The position numbers and the translations under genes were made by a program. A stretch of DNA of 64,000 bases from Nageia nagi (Eukaryota; Pinophyta): NCBI GenBank assembly GCA_050084985.1, contig JBITNC010000002.1:36146001-36210000 (forward strand). Direction: 5' to 3'. Under the pieces are notes generated by a model. The model was not told the DNA's origin. It ran no database searches and saw only the letters and a list, made by a program, of their open reading frames with translations. Each line of letters opens with the position of its first letter. The first letter of the stretch is position 1. This document shows, piece after piece, positions 35,042 through 46,003 of the stretch.

Positions 35042-35535
35042 TGATGGAATTAGCCTAGATCTAATTCTCAAGCTCCAAGACTAGGAAGCTAAATCATTCA
35101 TCATCTACAATTCTAAGAACATCATTCACACAATATGACACCAATATAATGTGGTTCCTCCCTCCTTGGGAGTACATCCACAACTAGTTCTCTATTCTCA
35201 ATCTATGCCTCTCTTACCACTATTCTCTTGCTCTCTCCTACACAACCTAGTAGAGTAATCTTACTCCAAAACTTAGATGTGTTTACAAGAGGAGAGGCCC
35301 TCTATTTATAGCTTGAGAGCACCTCCCTAACCTCCCTTTAACCCAAGGGTTAGGTTAGGGTTACAATAAATGTGTGACCTAACTTTAACCTACCAACTAA
35401 CCCCATGGTTAGGTCAAAGTCCACACATAATAAAGAACTCAATTAATCCCTTAAGGTATCTACATATCTTTTAAGTGATTAATTGAACTTACAAGGAGTT
35501 TAGATATTCACAATATTTCATTACAAATTCTAACA
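35042..35535 (-). repeat. 3' LTR of Copia B
   Basis: 494 bp, paired with 44098-44591. The TATA-like box is at 35303-35310. The polypurine tract on the plus strand (ctcccccttaatgc) starts at 35536. It contains gggttaggttagggtta, a telomere-like string also present with one change in A. Confidence 0.93.
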
Positions 35536-36009
35536 CTCCCCCTTAATGCAATATTGGGATAGAGCATAGAAGAAAGAAGAGAGAGAGTAAGAGAGAGTTC
35601 TCCTCCATAGAGATACAAGTGGAGATGAGAACATTTACATATTTGAGAATCTTTTTGAGAACTAGTATGAGACTCACTACATTACCATTTGACAAAATGG
35701 TTTACAATACAATCATTAACCACAACTGGTTTCATTGTACATAGTAGTCGATCAACTTTTAAGCTGACATGTGAGTCTCCATGAGCTTGCTTTCACAAGG
35801 TGAGTAACCTGCATTTCTGAAGAAGATCCTGCATGCTACAAGCAACTCATGAACAAAATCAGTTAGATGCATCATATATTCAAATAAGAGAATCAAATAA
35901 TGCTATCTTATAAATAACTGATTAATGGTGCACTATAAGTCATCATGGAGATGCCAAGCCATCACTCATAGTCACCTGTTGTATATAGACATGTGTTGAT
36001 TACTAATAG

Positions 36010-36510
36010 AGCATAAAACTTGTACAACAAGTTTCTCACGCAGAGCAAACTCACCACGGAGGTATAGAATGTACAACAAGTTCGTCACGCAGAGCGAACT
36101 TACCACGGAGGTATATTAATCATATGCTCAAATATTGTACAATGAGTTTCTCACGTAGAGCAAACTCACCACTAAGGTATAGAGCATAAAAATTGTACAA
36201 CGAGTTTCTCACATAGAGCAAACTCACCACGGAGGTATAGAATGTACAACAAGTTCTTCACGCAGAGCGAACTTACCACGGAGGTATATTAATTATATGC
36301 TCAAAAATTGTACAACGAGTTTCTCATGCAGAGCAAACTCACCACGGAGGTATAAAATGTACAACAAGTTTGTCACGCAGAGCAAACTTACCACGGAGGT
36401 ATAAAAATGTATAAGTTTGTCACGCAGAGCAAACTTACCACGGAGGTATAAAAATGTACAACAAGTTTGTCACACAGAGCAAACTTACCACGGAGGTATA
36501 TCATAATCAA
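36010..36510. repeat. ~54-bp minisatellite in the 3' non-coding part of Copia B
   Basis: About nine imperfect units with the core agagcaaactcaccacggaggtata, the counterpart of 4395-4905 in A. Unit order and variants differ between A and B, so copy number changes after or during element spread. Confidence 0.9.
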
Positions 36511-36571
36511 CACATGTTATACAACAATAAAAGAGCCTCTTAGAGGTGAAGTTGTCATCATTAACAAAAGT

Positions 36572-39500
36572 TCAAACTTCACTCCCCCTTGAGGGCAACT
36601 TCACCAACCCGAGAGAATCCCTAAGCTTGCTGAACTGAGCTTTAGGAAGGGGCTTGGTGAATAGATCAGCAGAGTTTTCAGTAGATGGACAATACTCCAA
36701 GTGTATGATGTCATCTAGAACCTTTTTCCTGATAAAATGGGCTTGGATTTCCACATGTTTGGTTCTCTGATGGAACACAAGATTCTTAGCCAAAGAGATA
36801 GCCGATTGATTGTTTGAAAAAATAAGAGATGGGCCATTTTTCTTATACCCAATTTCGTTCAGAAGATGCCTCAGCCAAATAGCTTCTTGGATGGCAACAG
36901 ACATGGCTCGATATTCAGCTTCGATGGTAGAAAGAGTCACAGTTGGTTGCTTCTTGGAAGCCTAAGAGATAGCACCAGAACCAATGCTGAACACATATGC
37001 AGAGGTTGATTTTCTATCATCTCTATCTCCCCCATAATCAGAATCTAAGAACCCTGAGAGAACAATTGAGGGCACTTTGGAATACTTAAGAGAAAGATCC
37101 TTTGTCCCTGTCACATACCTCAAGATTTGCTTCACAGCATTGAGGTGTTCAACATATGGTTTTTGCATGAATTGTGCCATCAGATTCATTGCAAAGGCAA
37201 TATCAGGTCGAGAGATAGTCAGATACAGAAGACTACCGATCAATTGCCTATAAGCTGTAGCATCAGCCAACTGAAAATCTGAGCTCAGTGATACAACGAT
37301 TCCAGGAGAAATAGGTATTGCAGCATATCTACACTCCATTCCAAACTTTTGCAAGATGTCTGATATATACTTAGATTGACTAAGATAAGTACAATCTTTG
37401 TGTTGGTATACTTGCATTCCAAGATAGTAATGCAATAGACCTAGATCAGTCATTTCAAATGTTGCCTTCAGTTTGGATATGCACTCTTGGATGATTTCAA
37501 TATTGTTTCCTTTTATGAGAAGATCATCCACATAAAGGAGAATTAAGACCACGTCTTTTCCTTGATTGAGTACATAGAGATCTGAGTCGGAGAAGCACTT
37601 GGAAAAACCAATATCTGTAAAGAATCCTGAAATTTTCTTGTACCATGCTCTAGGTGCTTGTTTAAGTCCATACAAAGACTTCTTTAGCTTGCACACAAGA
37701 GACTCTTTTCCTTCTAGAATAAATCCTTCTGGTTGATTCATGTAGATTTCTACATCCAAGTCACCATTGAGAAATGCACTCTTGACATCAAGTTGGAAAA
37801 CTTTCCAACCTTGAGCTGCAGAAAGAGCAAGAATTATCCTGACAGTAGGCATTTTGGCCACAGGAGCAAAGGTTTCCTCATAATCAATACCATATTTTTG
37901 AGCGAATCCTTTGGCCACTAACCTTGCTTTGTATTTTTCAACTTCTCCATCAGAATTGTACTTGACCTTATAAATCCATTTATTTCCAATCACATTTTTC
38001 TCATTGGGATAAGGAACCAAATCCTAAGTTTCATTTTTCATGAGTGCCTCATACTCAACTTTCATAGCTTCCATCCAACATTCTTGCTTGGAAGCTTCTT
38101 TGAATGTTGATGGCTCATTCATATTATCAATTTTGGCAAATAAGGATTTATTCAAGGTCATACTTCTTGTAATTCTCTGAGTTGAAGAATTTTGCTCTTG
38201 TGGTGACTTTCCTACATGATCATCCAACCAGTTAGGTGCAGGCATAGAATCTTCTGAATCAGACACCTCAGCATGAGAAGTCGTATCCTCAGGAAGTTCA
38301 TTGAACTTGACATCCCTAGAAACAAAGACTGTTTTATGGGATGAGGAGTAGAGCCTGTAACCTCTATGTTGATTATCATACCCCACAAAGATGCATTTTT
38401 CTGATCTTTTGTCTAGCTTCTTTCTTTTCTCTGAGGTAATGAAGGCAAATGCATCACATCCAAAGACCCTGAAGTGTGAGATGTTAGGTTTCTTTCCTGT
38501 CCATGCTTCATATGGAGTTTTTCCTTCAACTGCTTTAGTAGGACACCTATTTAGGGTGTGAATAGCAGTGTGAACAGCTTCTCCCCATAAGAAACTAGGA
38601 AGGTTACCCAACATGCATCTTGCCATTTCCATAATGGTGCGATTCTTTCTTTCAACAACTCCATTTTGCTGAGGGGTGTATGGGATTGTGAATTGCTGCT
38701 TGATCCCATGTTTAACATAATAATCATTAAACTCATTGCTATTATATTCACCCCCATTATCAGATCTCAGCATTTTGATCTTAAAATAAGTTTGATTTTC
38801 AACAAGTGTCTTGAAGTCTTTAAATCGATCAAAAGTTTGATCCTTGTGCTCAAGTAGATAACCAAATGTCATCCTACTGAAGTCATCAATGAAGGTCAGA
38901 ACATAAGAAGCTCCCCCTAGATACTTAGTCTGAAATGGACCCATCAAATCTGAATGCACAAGTTGAAGAGGACGAGTAGCCTTAGTTGCCTTATCCTTTT
39001 CAAACTTTTGCCTATTCATCTTTCCAAGAATGCACCTTTCACAAAGACCAATTGTGGGTGAAATATTAGGTAAACCTTCCACAAGTTCTTGATTTTTCAT
39101 ATCTTGAATACTCTTGTGGTTAAGGTGCCCTAATCGTTGATGCCAAAGATTACCTTTTGAACACACATTTGTAGCAAGACAAATCTTTGAAGGTACTTGA
39201 TCCACAATATAAAGGTCATTCTTTACTGATCCTTTCATCAAAGTGGTAATTCCTTTCTTAACACACCAGGAGTGTGAGGTAAACTCAAATGAGCATCCTA
39301 TCCTTGTAATCTGAATTACCGAGATAAGATTCATCTTTAGCTTAGGCACATAAAAGACATTATCAAGTGCCTTTCCATGAATCTTCACATTCCCTATTCC
39401 TTGAACATCAAGGACTGTATTATCACCTATCACAACTATATCCTTGTTGTACTTATGAAAATTTTCAAACTTATCCTTTTCATAACACATGTGATTAGTG

Positions 39501-40464
39501 CATCCTGAATCAATAATCCAATCATTTGAAATAGTTTGAGTCATTGAGTAGTAGGAAACAGAAGCAGCATGCTTGTTCTTCTTTTTATTATTAAAATTTC
39601 TCACATTTGCATTTCTCTTTCCTTTTTGAGCAAATTTTTTTTTGCGACAATCATACTCTTTGTGCCCAAAGATGCCACAGAAGTTACAATTCCCATCAAA
39701 CTTTTCCTGCGGTGTTGGTTTGCTTGATCCAGCTTTGTCATTCCTTTGCTTGAAGTTGTTGTGCTTCCTGATGGTTGATGAGGATTTGTTGTCTTTGAAT
39801 TTATAATGTTTGAACGTCTTCTTGAAAGGAGTTTTGGTTGCTCCTAGAGCAATGCTATTATCCTTTGGAGAAATGTTCAACATTTTCTTGTTCAAAGTTT
39901 CCTCATGCTTCAGAAGGAGTCTAGAAAGATTATCAAGGGAGATAACATCTTCTTCATCATCGAGCCTAGTCTCCATAACTGTGACAAAGTTACTAAACTT
40001 TGTAGAGAGGCTTTGAAGAATAATGAAGACCATGAACTCATCATTGATCCAATTGCACCCACAGCCAACTAGTTGTGTCCTGAGGTCAATGATTTTGTTC
40101 AAGTAGATTAGGCACTTTCATCTTCTCCTTGATGATACTGCAACAACTTTTGTAGAATGGTGAACCTTCTTGAAAATTTGGATCCAAGGTAAATTTTCTT
40201 TAGTCTGTCCTAAGCTTCTTTTGCTGATGTCGAGGAAGAAATCATGAGAAGGATGTCATTTGAAACTGCACGATAGATCATTGAGGTTGCTAACTCATTC
40301 TTTGAGTTGTAAATTTCAAGGGCCTTCTCATCTGTAGGAGAAACTAGATCTTCATTTACTGTCTACCACAGCTTCCTTGCCTGTAACTCAGCTCTCATAC
40401 GAGGTTCCCATATGTCGTAGTTGGAACCGTTGAGTATGTGCTTGGGTATGAAGGTTTCAACCAT
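36572..40464 (-). pseudogene. Copia B gag-pol polyprotein, nearly intact
   Basis: Gag begins at the ATG at 40462-40464. A single open stretch from 40102 to 38024 (692 codons) covers the gag C-terminus with CCHC knuckle (CNFCGIFGHKEYDC), protease (DSGCTNH), integrase (HQRLGHLNHKSI...CERC; HSDLMG, RSDNGGE, VVERKNRT) and the linker. The reverse transcriptase (YVDDLLIKGNN) occupies 36962-38020, and RNase H ends at 36572. Lesions are stops at 36962-36964 and 38024-38026 (both Trp TGG to TAG by comparison with A), 40210-40212 (Trp to TAG) and 40363-40365 (Gln CAG to TAG), plus a one-base deletion near 40107. It is the least damaged polyprotein in the window. Confidence 0.93.
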
Positions 40465-40489
40465 TGTCTGTACAAAAAATAAATATGCA

Positions 40490-41110
40490 ATAAGAATGCA
40501 AATTTTACAAGTTTCCATCTATACAAATCAAACATAAGTAAACATGTCCCACATGTGCAAACTTATAACCACGATCCGTAGAGGAATAATGTTGGGGTTG
40601 TTTTCTTGTGTAGAATTAGGCCTTCACCTGGATGCCCGCAAGGTGGAGCCCAGGTACTACCAGTCCTCAACCAGTTCACCTTGGTCAGTAATATACTCTC
40701 ACAAGGAGAAGTACCAACTATTTTCCAAGGATCCGACGTATCTTGGACCGGCCATTTTAATTATCTTGATTAAGGTTTTCAGTTTTCCTCCTAGGTTATC
40801 AGGATAATTCCTGAATGGACGTGCGGACATGTGGTATCACTACACACATGCCTGTCCACCTAATAGAGTTATGTCCAATCCAACAGAGGTCTTAGGGGCA
40901 ATTAAGATGGACTTACCACCACTTGATTCTTCGGACTAAAAGGGCTCCAGTCTGCCCTGTCCTCACCTTGTGGCTCCCCAAACAAGTCATGTTGTGGAAG
41001 AATACGTGCGGATGTGTTCATTTTAGGGGTTACTTTCAATATTTGCATTTTTGCAAGTATAAGCAAATTGTGCAAAAAATATAAAGTAAAATAAAATTGC
41101 ATCATCCACA
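40490..41110 (-). other. Conserved leader segment upstream of gag, Copia B
   Basis: The counterpart of 8904-9540 in A, nearly identical over long stretches, and of 58130-58570 in C. No frame was recognised. Confidence 0.6.
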
Positions 41111-42409
41111 CGAGCTTTGAAAAAAAAACTTTAAAAAGTCTAATGGGTTTTGTACTAACCCCTAAAGGACTTTTACATTTTGTATATTTTGCTCAATATA
41201 TTCAAGCACTTAATGAATTAAACAAAAGACCTAAGTCCTACTTAGTATTTAATTCATAACATGCATTGTTCCATGACTTAAAAAAATTAAGTAATCATGC
41301 ATCATGCATTAAAATTTAAGTCCTAAGCATGTTTTATTCTTCAAACAAGATAAAGATACATGCACCATAAGTCTAGCATGCAACATCTAGATAAAGTTTA
41401 CAAGATAAAGAGACATGCATCATAAGTCTAGCATTCAATATCTAGATAAGGTTTACAAGATAAAGAGACATGCATCACAAGTCTAGCATCTAGATAAAAT
41501 TTAAGTAAAAATTATACCAATTCCCCCTTTTTACTTAAAGTGTTATCCCTAAAAAATTGTATGCTAAGACTTGTCTTATAAGTATGCATTTTAAGTAAAA
41601 AATTTTCCCTTATTTACTTAAAAAATAGCATGCTTAGACTAAATTACTATGCTTAAAAAAAAATGCTAAGAGGTTAGCATTAAAAAATTGCATGTGCACC
41701 TTAGTAATTTAAACATGCAATTTTGAGTAGAATATTAGAAATATTCTAAGTACTCCTAAGTGCATTTAATGGGAGCAATTGACTTGTAAGCAAGTAAAAA
41801 AAAAAAATTAAATGCCTAAGAAGTATATGTGTGCAAGTTGTAATAGGAGACCCATACCCCTACTTTATGCAATTTTAACGCTTTGTCTACCTTAAGCACT
41901 AAAAATACTCCTAAGTCAAAAAAAAAAATTAAATGCTTTGTAGTTGTAAAATTATGACCCCCCTTTTTTCTTCAAGAAGAGCATATGTTGCTTTTTGGGA
42001 GAGCATTATTTTTGCAAGTTGTCAACAAGAATTAAGTGCATTTAAGTGACAAGGAAGACTTTGCAAAGAGTTGGCAGCCATCAACCTTAACCGTGGGAAG
42101 GAGGATGAGAAGGCTGGCACAGGAGGCTGACCAGAGAGGAGGAGCTTAAGAGGAGAGGGAGGAAGAGAGTGCAGAACTCCACGGTGTGACCATGAGCAGG
42201 GAGACCAGGAGGGAGCAGGCTAGGGACTAGAGGCTGCTGGTTGGTGAGGAGTCTATGGAGAGGCATGGGAGGAGGCGTGCAGGTCAGCATGCATCTTATC
42301 AAATAGTTTTCAGGGTTGGGAGGAGACTCAATCAGCGCACGAGCAGGTGGAGGAGAGGTCGCGTGTAGAGATGTCAACCGCATCCATGAAGGTCTATCTG
42401 CACCATGCA

Positions 42410-43320
42410 TCATGTACCCATTCAATGTATCCATTTTGGTGCATTCGTTGAGCTGGCAAGGGAGGAGGCTATGGGACATATCCTGCAAGCATTGTTGTCT
42501 ATGAAAATGGTGTCTGTATCTTGTATCTTGGCAAACAATAGAGACCATCGCAGCATCTGGAGGAACCCGCTCACCAAGTTGAAAGCAAATGTGGAAAGTT
42601 ACCCTTGGCTCTGAAGATAACGGATGCGGCCATGTCAAATCAATCACTTGTGGAACAGTGGGAATCCAAGTTACAGAAGTTAAAAAATGGTAAGAAAAAA
42701 AAAACTGAGGATCCCATTGCAAGACTGCATCGTGATGAGGCATTTTGTCAAACAATGGTCATGCGGAGTCTTCCAACGTAGCCGTTTTGTACATCTCCTA
42801 CGATCATTACAGTCTATGAAATGTAGTCTGCATCATGCATCTATTCAAACAAGTTTATACGCATGAGGGAGGAGTGAAGGAAGGAGTGCATGATGTGGAT
42901 GCACACGAGCAAGCTACGGAGAGGGAGCATGAGCGGGAGCAGTCCGGGTGAGGAGGTCATCGGTTGGACTACTACCGCTATTTGTATTTAAACAGTGTCA
43001 ATGCCTATCGAGGAAAGCCATGTTTTTGGTAACCTAAGATTATCAACTTCCACGAGAAGATGTCTCGTTTAGTCATACAGTCGAAAAACTTTGCATTGCG
43101 TTGAGGGCAGGGCTGTGATAGTATACCATGCCATGGGCATCGCATCCTATCATTTGAGCCAAACTCTCTGGAAAAATACATATGTGCCACATCTCGGCCT
43201 ACCTCACGTGGAGCGATTTAACTGTTATGGCCATCGATGCTCAAACAAGAGACAAGGAGGTTGCTAAGAGGTTTGACTTGACTTCGATGAGGCATTTTGT
43301 GTCAAGCAATTCGTATAGCT
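42410..43320 (-). pseudogene. Captured PPR-protein gene fragments in Copia B
   Basis: Minus-strand pieces, right to left. Near 43270-43300 there is a VFDKMPHRSQV-like piece broken by two extra bases. At 43005-43120, CPQRNAKFFDCMTKRDIFSW runs into KLIILGYQKHGFPR, matching the PPR pattern AR-VFD-MTKRDVFSW--II-GY-KHG-P-EAL. At 42715-42755, FDKMPHHDAVLQW. At about 42440-42620, a FAKIQDTDTIFIDNN stretch and a TNAPKWIH piece resemble the ...IA-VLPACA-LAALQQGKWIH repeat. Stops and shifts separate them. The series runs in normal PPR order, so it is probably one captured gene segment that has decayed. Confidence 0.65.
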
Positions 43321-43381
43321 CAGTTGGGAGAGCATCAGATTGAAGATATGAAGGTCGCGTGTTCAATCCATGCTCACAAAA
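43309..43381 (+). tRNA. tRNA-Phe(GAA)-like sequence, degenerate (pseudo-tRNA)
   Basis: Seventy-three bases align without gaps to plant tRNA-Phe. The D arm is intact (GCTCAGTTGGGAGAGC), the anticodon loop TTGAAGA carries GAA, and the variable loop and T arm (AGGTCGCGTGTTCAATCC) have one change in the B box. The A box TAGCTCAGTTGG is perfect. The acceptor stem is ruined: the first seven bases pair with the last seven at only about three positions, and one anticodon-stem pair is lost. It is therefore a pseudogene or the head of a tRNA-derived SINE, not a working tRNA. No clear SINE tail was seen. Confidence 0.75.
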
Positions 43382-44083
43382 ATTTGTATAGTTTTTTTCT
43401 TTTCCAAGGTCTTAGAGATTAAAAAAAAATTATATAGTAATACTCCTTGTATACAAATTTATATACGGCTAATTTTAAGGCAAAAACAATTTGTATACTC
43501 CTTGTCATACTCATTGTTGATTTAAAGAGGCAGCCCTCAAAAAAATTTCCCCCATATTTGCTTTAAATAAATTTCCTCTAAAACTTATTTCCCTCTATTT
43601 GCATTAAAATTTTGCAAAAAATAAGACAATTTAGAGAAGAAATAAAGTATTATGTAAATATTTCAAAATTTGTAAATAAAGTCCTCCACTTTATTTCAAC
43701 AATAACATATGTAAAAAATTGCACTTTCCTCTTTTTTTTGATATTTTTCACAAAAGACTTGTAAAAAAAAACTTTTCAATAAGATGCTATCATAATATAT
43801 TTTTGCTCACAAAAAAGGCATTTTCTTTGTACATTAAAAATAGATTACTAACATAAAATATTGTTAGTAAGAAGAGAGTAGCAAAAATATATTATGGTAT
43901 TGCTAAGACATTGAGCTAGCATAATCATACAAAAAATTAGTATCATAATGAACTTAGTTAAATAAGGATAGAAGGTTATACCTTTGCAAACCTTTTACCT
44001 CACAATGAAGATTAGGATTAAGATCTCCAAATTTGAGAAGGATGAAGCACCTCCAAAATGTAGAAGAAAAGCTTCCACACCAA

Positions 44084-44095
44084 GCTCTGATACCA
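44084..44095 (-). promoter_or_regulatory. Primer-binding site of Copia B
   Basis: Minus strand TGGTATCAGAGC, matching the 3' end of initiator tRNA-Met, two bases inside the 5' LTR. Confidence 0.93.
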
Positions 44096-44097
44096 CT

Positions 44098-44591
44098 TGA
44101 TGGAATTAGCCTAGATCTAATTCTCAAGGTCCAAGACTAGGAAGCTAAATCATTCATCATCTACAATTCTAAGAACATCATTCACATAATATGACACCAA
44201 TATAATGTGGTTCCTCCCTCCCTGGGAGTACATCCACAATTAGTTCTCTATTCTCAATCTATGCCTCTCTTACAACTATTCTCTTGCTCTCTCCTACACA
44301 ACCTAGTAGAGTAATCTTACTCCAAAACTTAGATGTGTTTACAAGAGGAGAGGCCCTCTATTTATAGCTTGAGAGCACCTCCCTAACCTCCATTTAACCC
44401 AAGGGTTAGGTTAGGGTTACAATAAATATGTGACCTAACTTTAACCTACCAACTAACCCTATGGTTAGGTCAAAGTCCACACATAATAAAGAATTCAATT
44501 AATCCCTTAAGGTATCTACATATCCTTTAAGTGATTAATTGAACTTACAAGGAGTTTAGATATTCACAATATTTCATTACAAATTCTAACA
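44098..44591 (-). repeat. 5' LTR of Copia B
   Basis: 494 bp with TATA-like box at 44359-44366. Followed on the plus strand by the target duplication ATTTT. Confidence 0.93.
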
Positions 44592-44596
44592 ATTTT

Positions 44597-44780
44597 GTCC
44601 ATTATGCCTTCTCAGTTAGTCCATTGCAAATGCACAATCTCTTTAACTCTTGCAAAAATGCTTGGGTATCCTCATGAGATTGAGTAGAAAAAATAGAAAT
44701 TCTAACCATGATAATACAAAGATCCTTATAAATATAAGATTACCACTAATGAGTAATGATTTGGGTAATAGGATAAAAAA
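44597..44780 (-). pseudogene. Decayed Gypsy element, part 2 (gag)
   Basis: Minus-strand sequence reads SHEDTQAFLQELKRLCICNG and then runs into the target duplication of Copia B. It continues the gag-like sequence found left of 35036, which shows that B split an older Gypsy copy. The right boundary of the Gypsy copy is not visible; sequence to 45494 has no clear frame. Confidence 0.5.
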
Positions 44781-45499
44781 TTAAATATTTTAGTACATAA
44801 GGAATTATAATATCAGGTCTTTTGCTTACAATGATCTTTCATCTTATTGCATTATTTTAATCAATGGTATTAAAATTTAAACACTATGAACTACATAATA
44901 ATTTTACAATGGAATAATGATACAATAATATTCTTGATACTAATGAAGATACAATTACAATAAGAATTGCATTGAAATCAAAAGAAACTTTCTCTGCTAT
45001 GATAGCAATGGACTTGGCTAACCTTTGAGGAGAACCACCTCTCGCTCAACTCAACAACTAATCTGACATAACCATTATCTAAACCTCACTATTAGAGCTT
45101 TCTTACAACAAAACCCCAACCTTCTCTCCACTTGACTAAGAGATTATGAATACAATACAACACTTTAAAATACTTATAAGAATCAACTATGACACTAGGT
45201 CTTATGATTTAAACACACACATATAAAATTCTTCACAACTCATGTACAACTTCCAAAATTCTTTCCAACTTGCTTTACATGCACATGATGGTATTTTATG
45301 TATAGGTTAAACAAGGTATCTATATTTTTTTAATACTTAAGAATATCTTTAATTTTAAAATTTATTATATCTCTATCTTTAAAAATATCCAAACTGCTTT
45401 TAAAAATATCCATGAGATGCCACATGAATCTCTTTCCACATAACCTTTTTTAGAAACTTATGGATAATGCTAGAATATATTTTCTAGATATTACCCATG

Positions 45500-45998
45500 T
45501 GAGAGAGTTGAACCATAACGTGAACAACTCTAAACTCCCAAGATCACATGAAAGCTCACAATACACATCTAATAAACTCACAAAGCAATCTCACAAAGAT
45601 AACACAAGATGTAAGTGGTTCCTCCAACTAGGAGTACATCCACTAATTAGATCTCTCTTCTTAACAAATATGAACTCTTACAATCCTCCTACATTTTTCT
45701 CCTAAATACTATCCTATAGCATAACTTTACTCCACAAATTGGTGTGTAATCACAAAGAGGAAGCCTTCTATTTATAGGCCAAAATCCCTCTTTGGATCAC
45801 CCTTTTATCCAATGTACAAAAGCATGACATGCACATCCTTTTACCTAAGGGGCATGCTCATGACATGGATTGTAGGACAAGTAACATTATCATATTCACT
45901 TAAATACTTAAGGTATCAAATGATACCCTTAAGTATTAGTGAACTTACATAGAAGATTATTACAGTACCTTTACAATAATGCATTATACATTCCAACA
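45500..45998 (-). repeat. Solo LTR, Copia E family
   Basis: 499 bp bounded by TG (45500) and CA (45998), flanked by the perfect 5-bp duplication CCATG at 45495-45499 and 45999-46003. On the minus strand it begins TGTTGGAATGTATAATGCATTA, matching the 5' LTR of element E at 52451. The TATA-like box is at 45769-45776. No internal sequence remains, so it arose by recombination between the two LTRs of one insertion. Confidence 0.93.
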
Positions 45999-46003
45999 CC
46001 ATG

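Larger units (their letters stand above)
42110..43390. other. Cargo region of Copia B leader
   Basis: It lies at the same leader position as the cargo of A, between shared flanks, but has different and GC-richer content. It carries several PPR-protein fragments on the minus strand, which is sense for the element, and a tRNA-Phe-like sequence at its right edge on the plus strand. It also contains purine-rich stretches (42110-42260) without recognisable coding. Confidence 0.65.
35042..44591 (-). mobile_element. Copia LTR retrotransposon B, complete structure
   Basis: A 9550-bp element on the minus strand with two 494-bp LTRs (about 10 differences by eye), TG...CA ends, primer-binding site, polypurine tract and perfect target duplication ATTTT at 35037-35041 and 44592-44596. 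It is inserted in the gag part of a Gypsy relic. It is closely related to A throughout the coding region, the pre-gag leader and the 3' minisatellite, but carries different cargo. Confidence 0.95.

Noticed and set aside
35340-35420. Interstitial telomere
   Set aside because: Only two or three imperfect units, at the same place in all four LTRs of A and B, so it is part of the LTR and not a telomeric tract.
36010-36510. Regularly spaced repeats resembling a CRISPR array
   Set aside because: Units are contiguous and imperfect with no unique spacers, lie inside a plant retrotransposon, and match the array in Copia A.
42087-42755. A 222-codon minus-strand frame treated as one gene
   Set aside because: Only its first residues (MFDKMPHHDAV) look like PPR; the remainder crosses shifted PPR pieces and low-complexity DNA, so it is not one protein.
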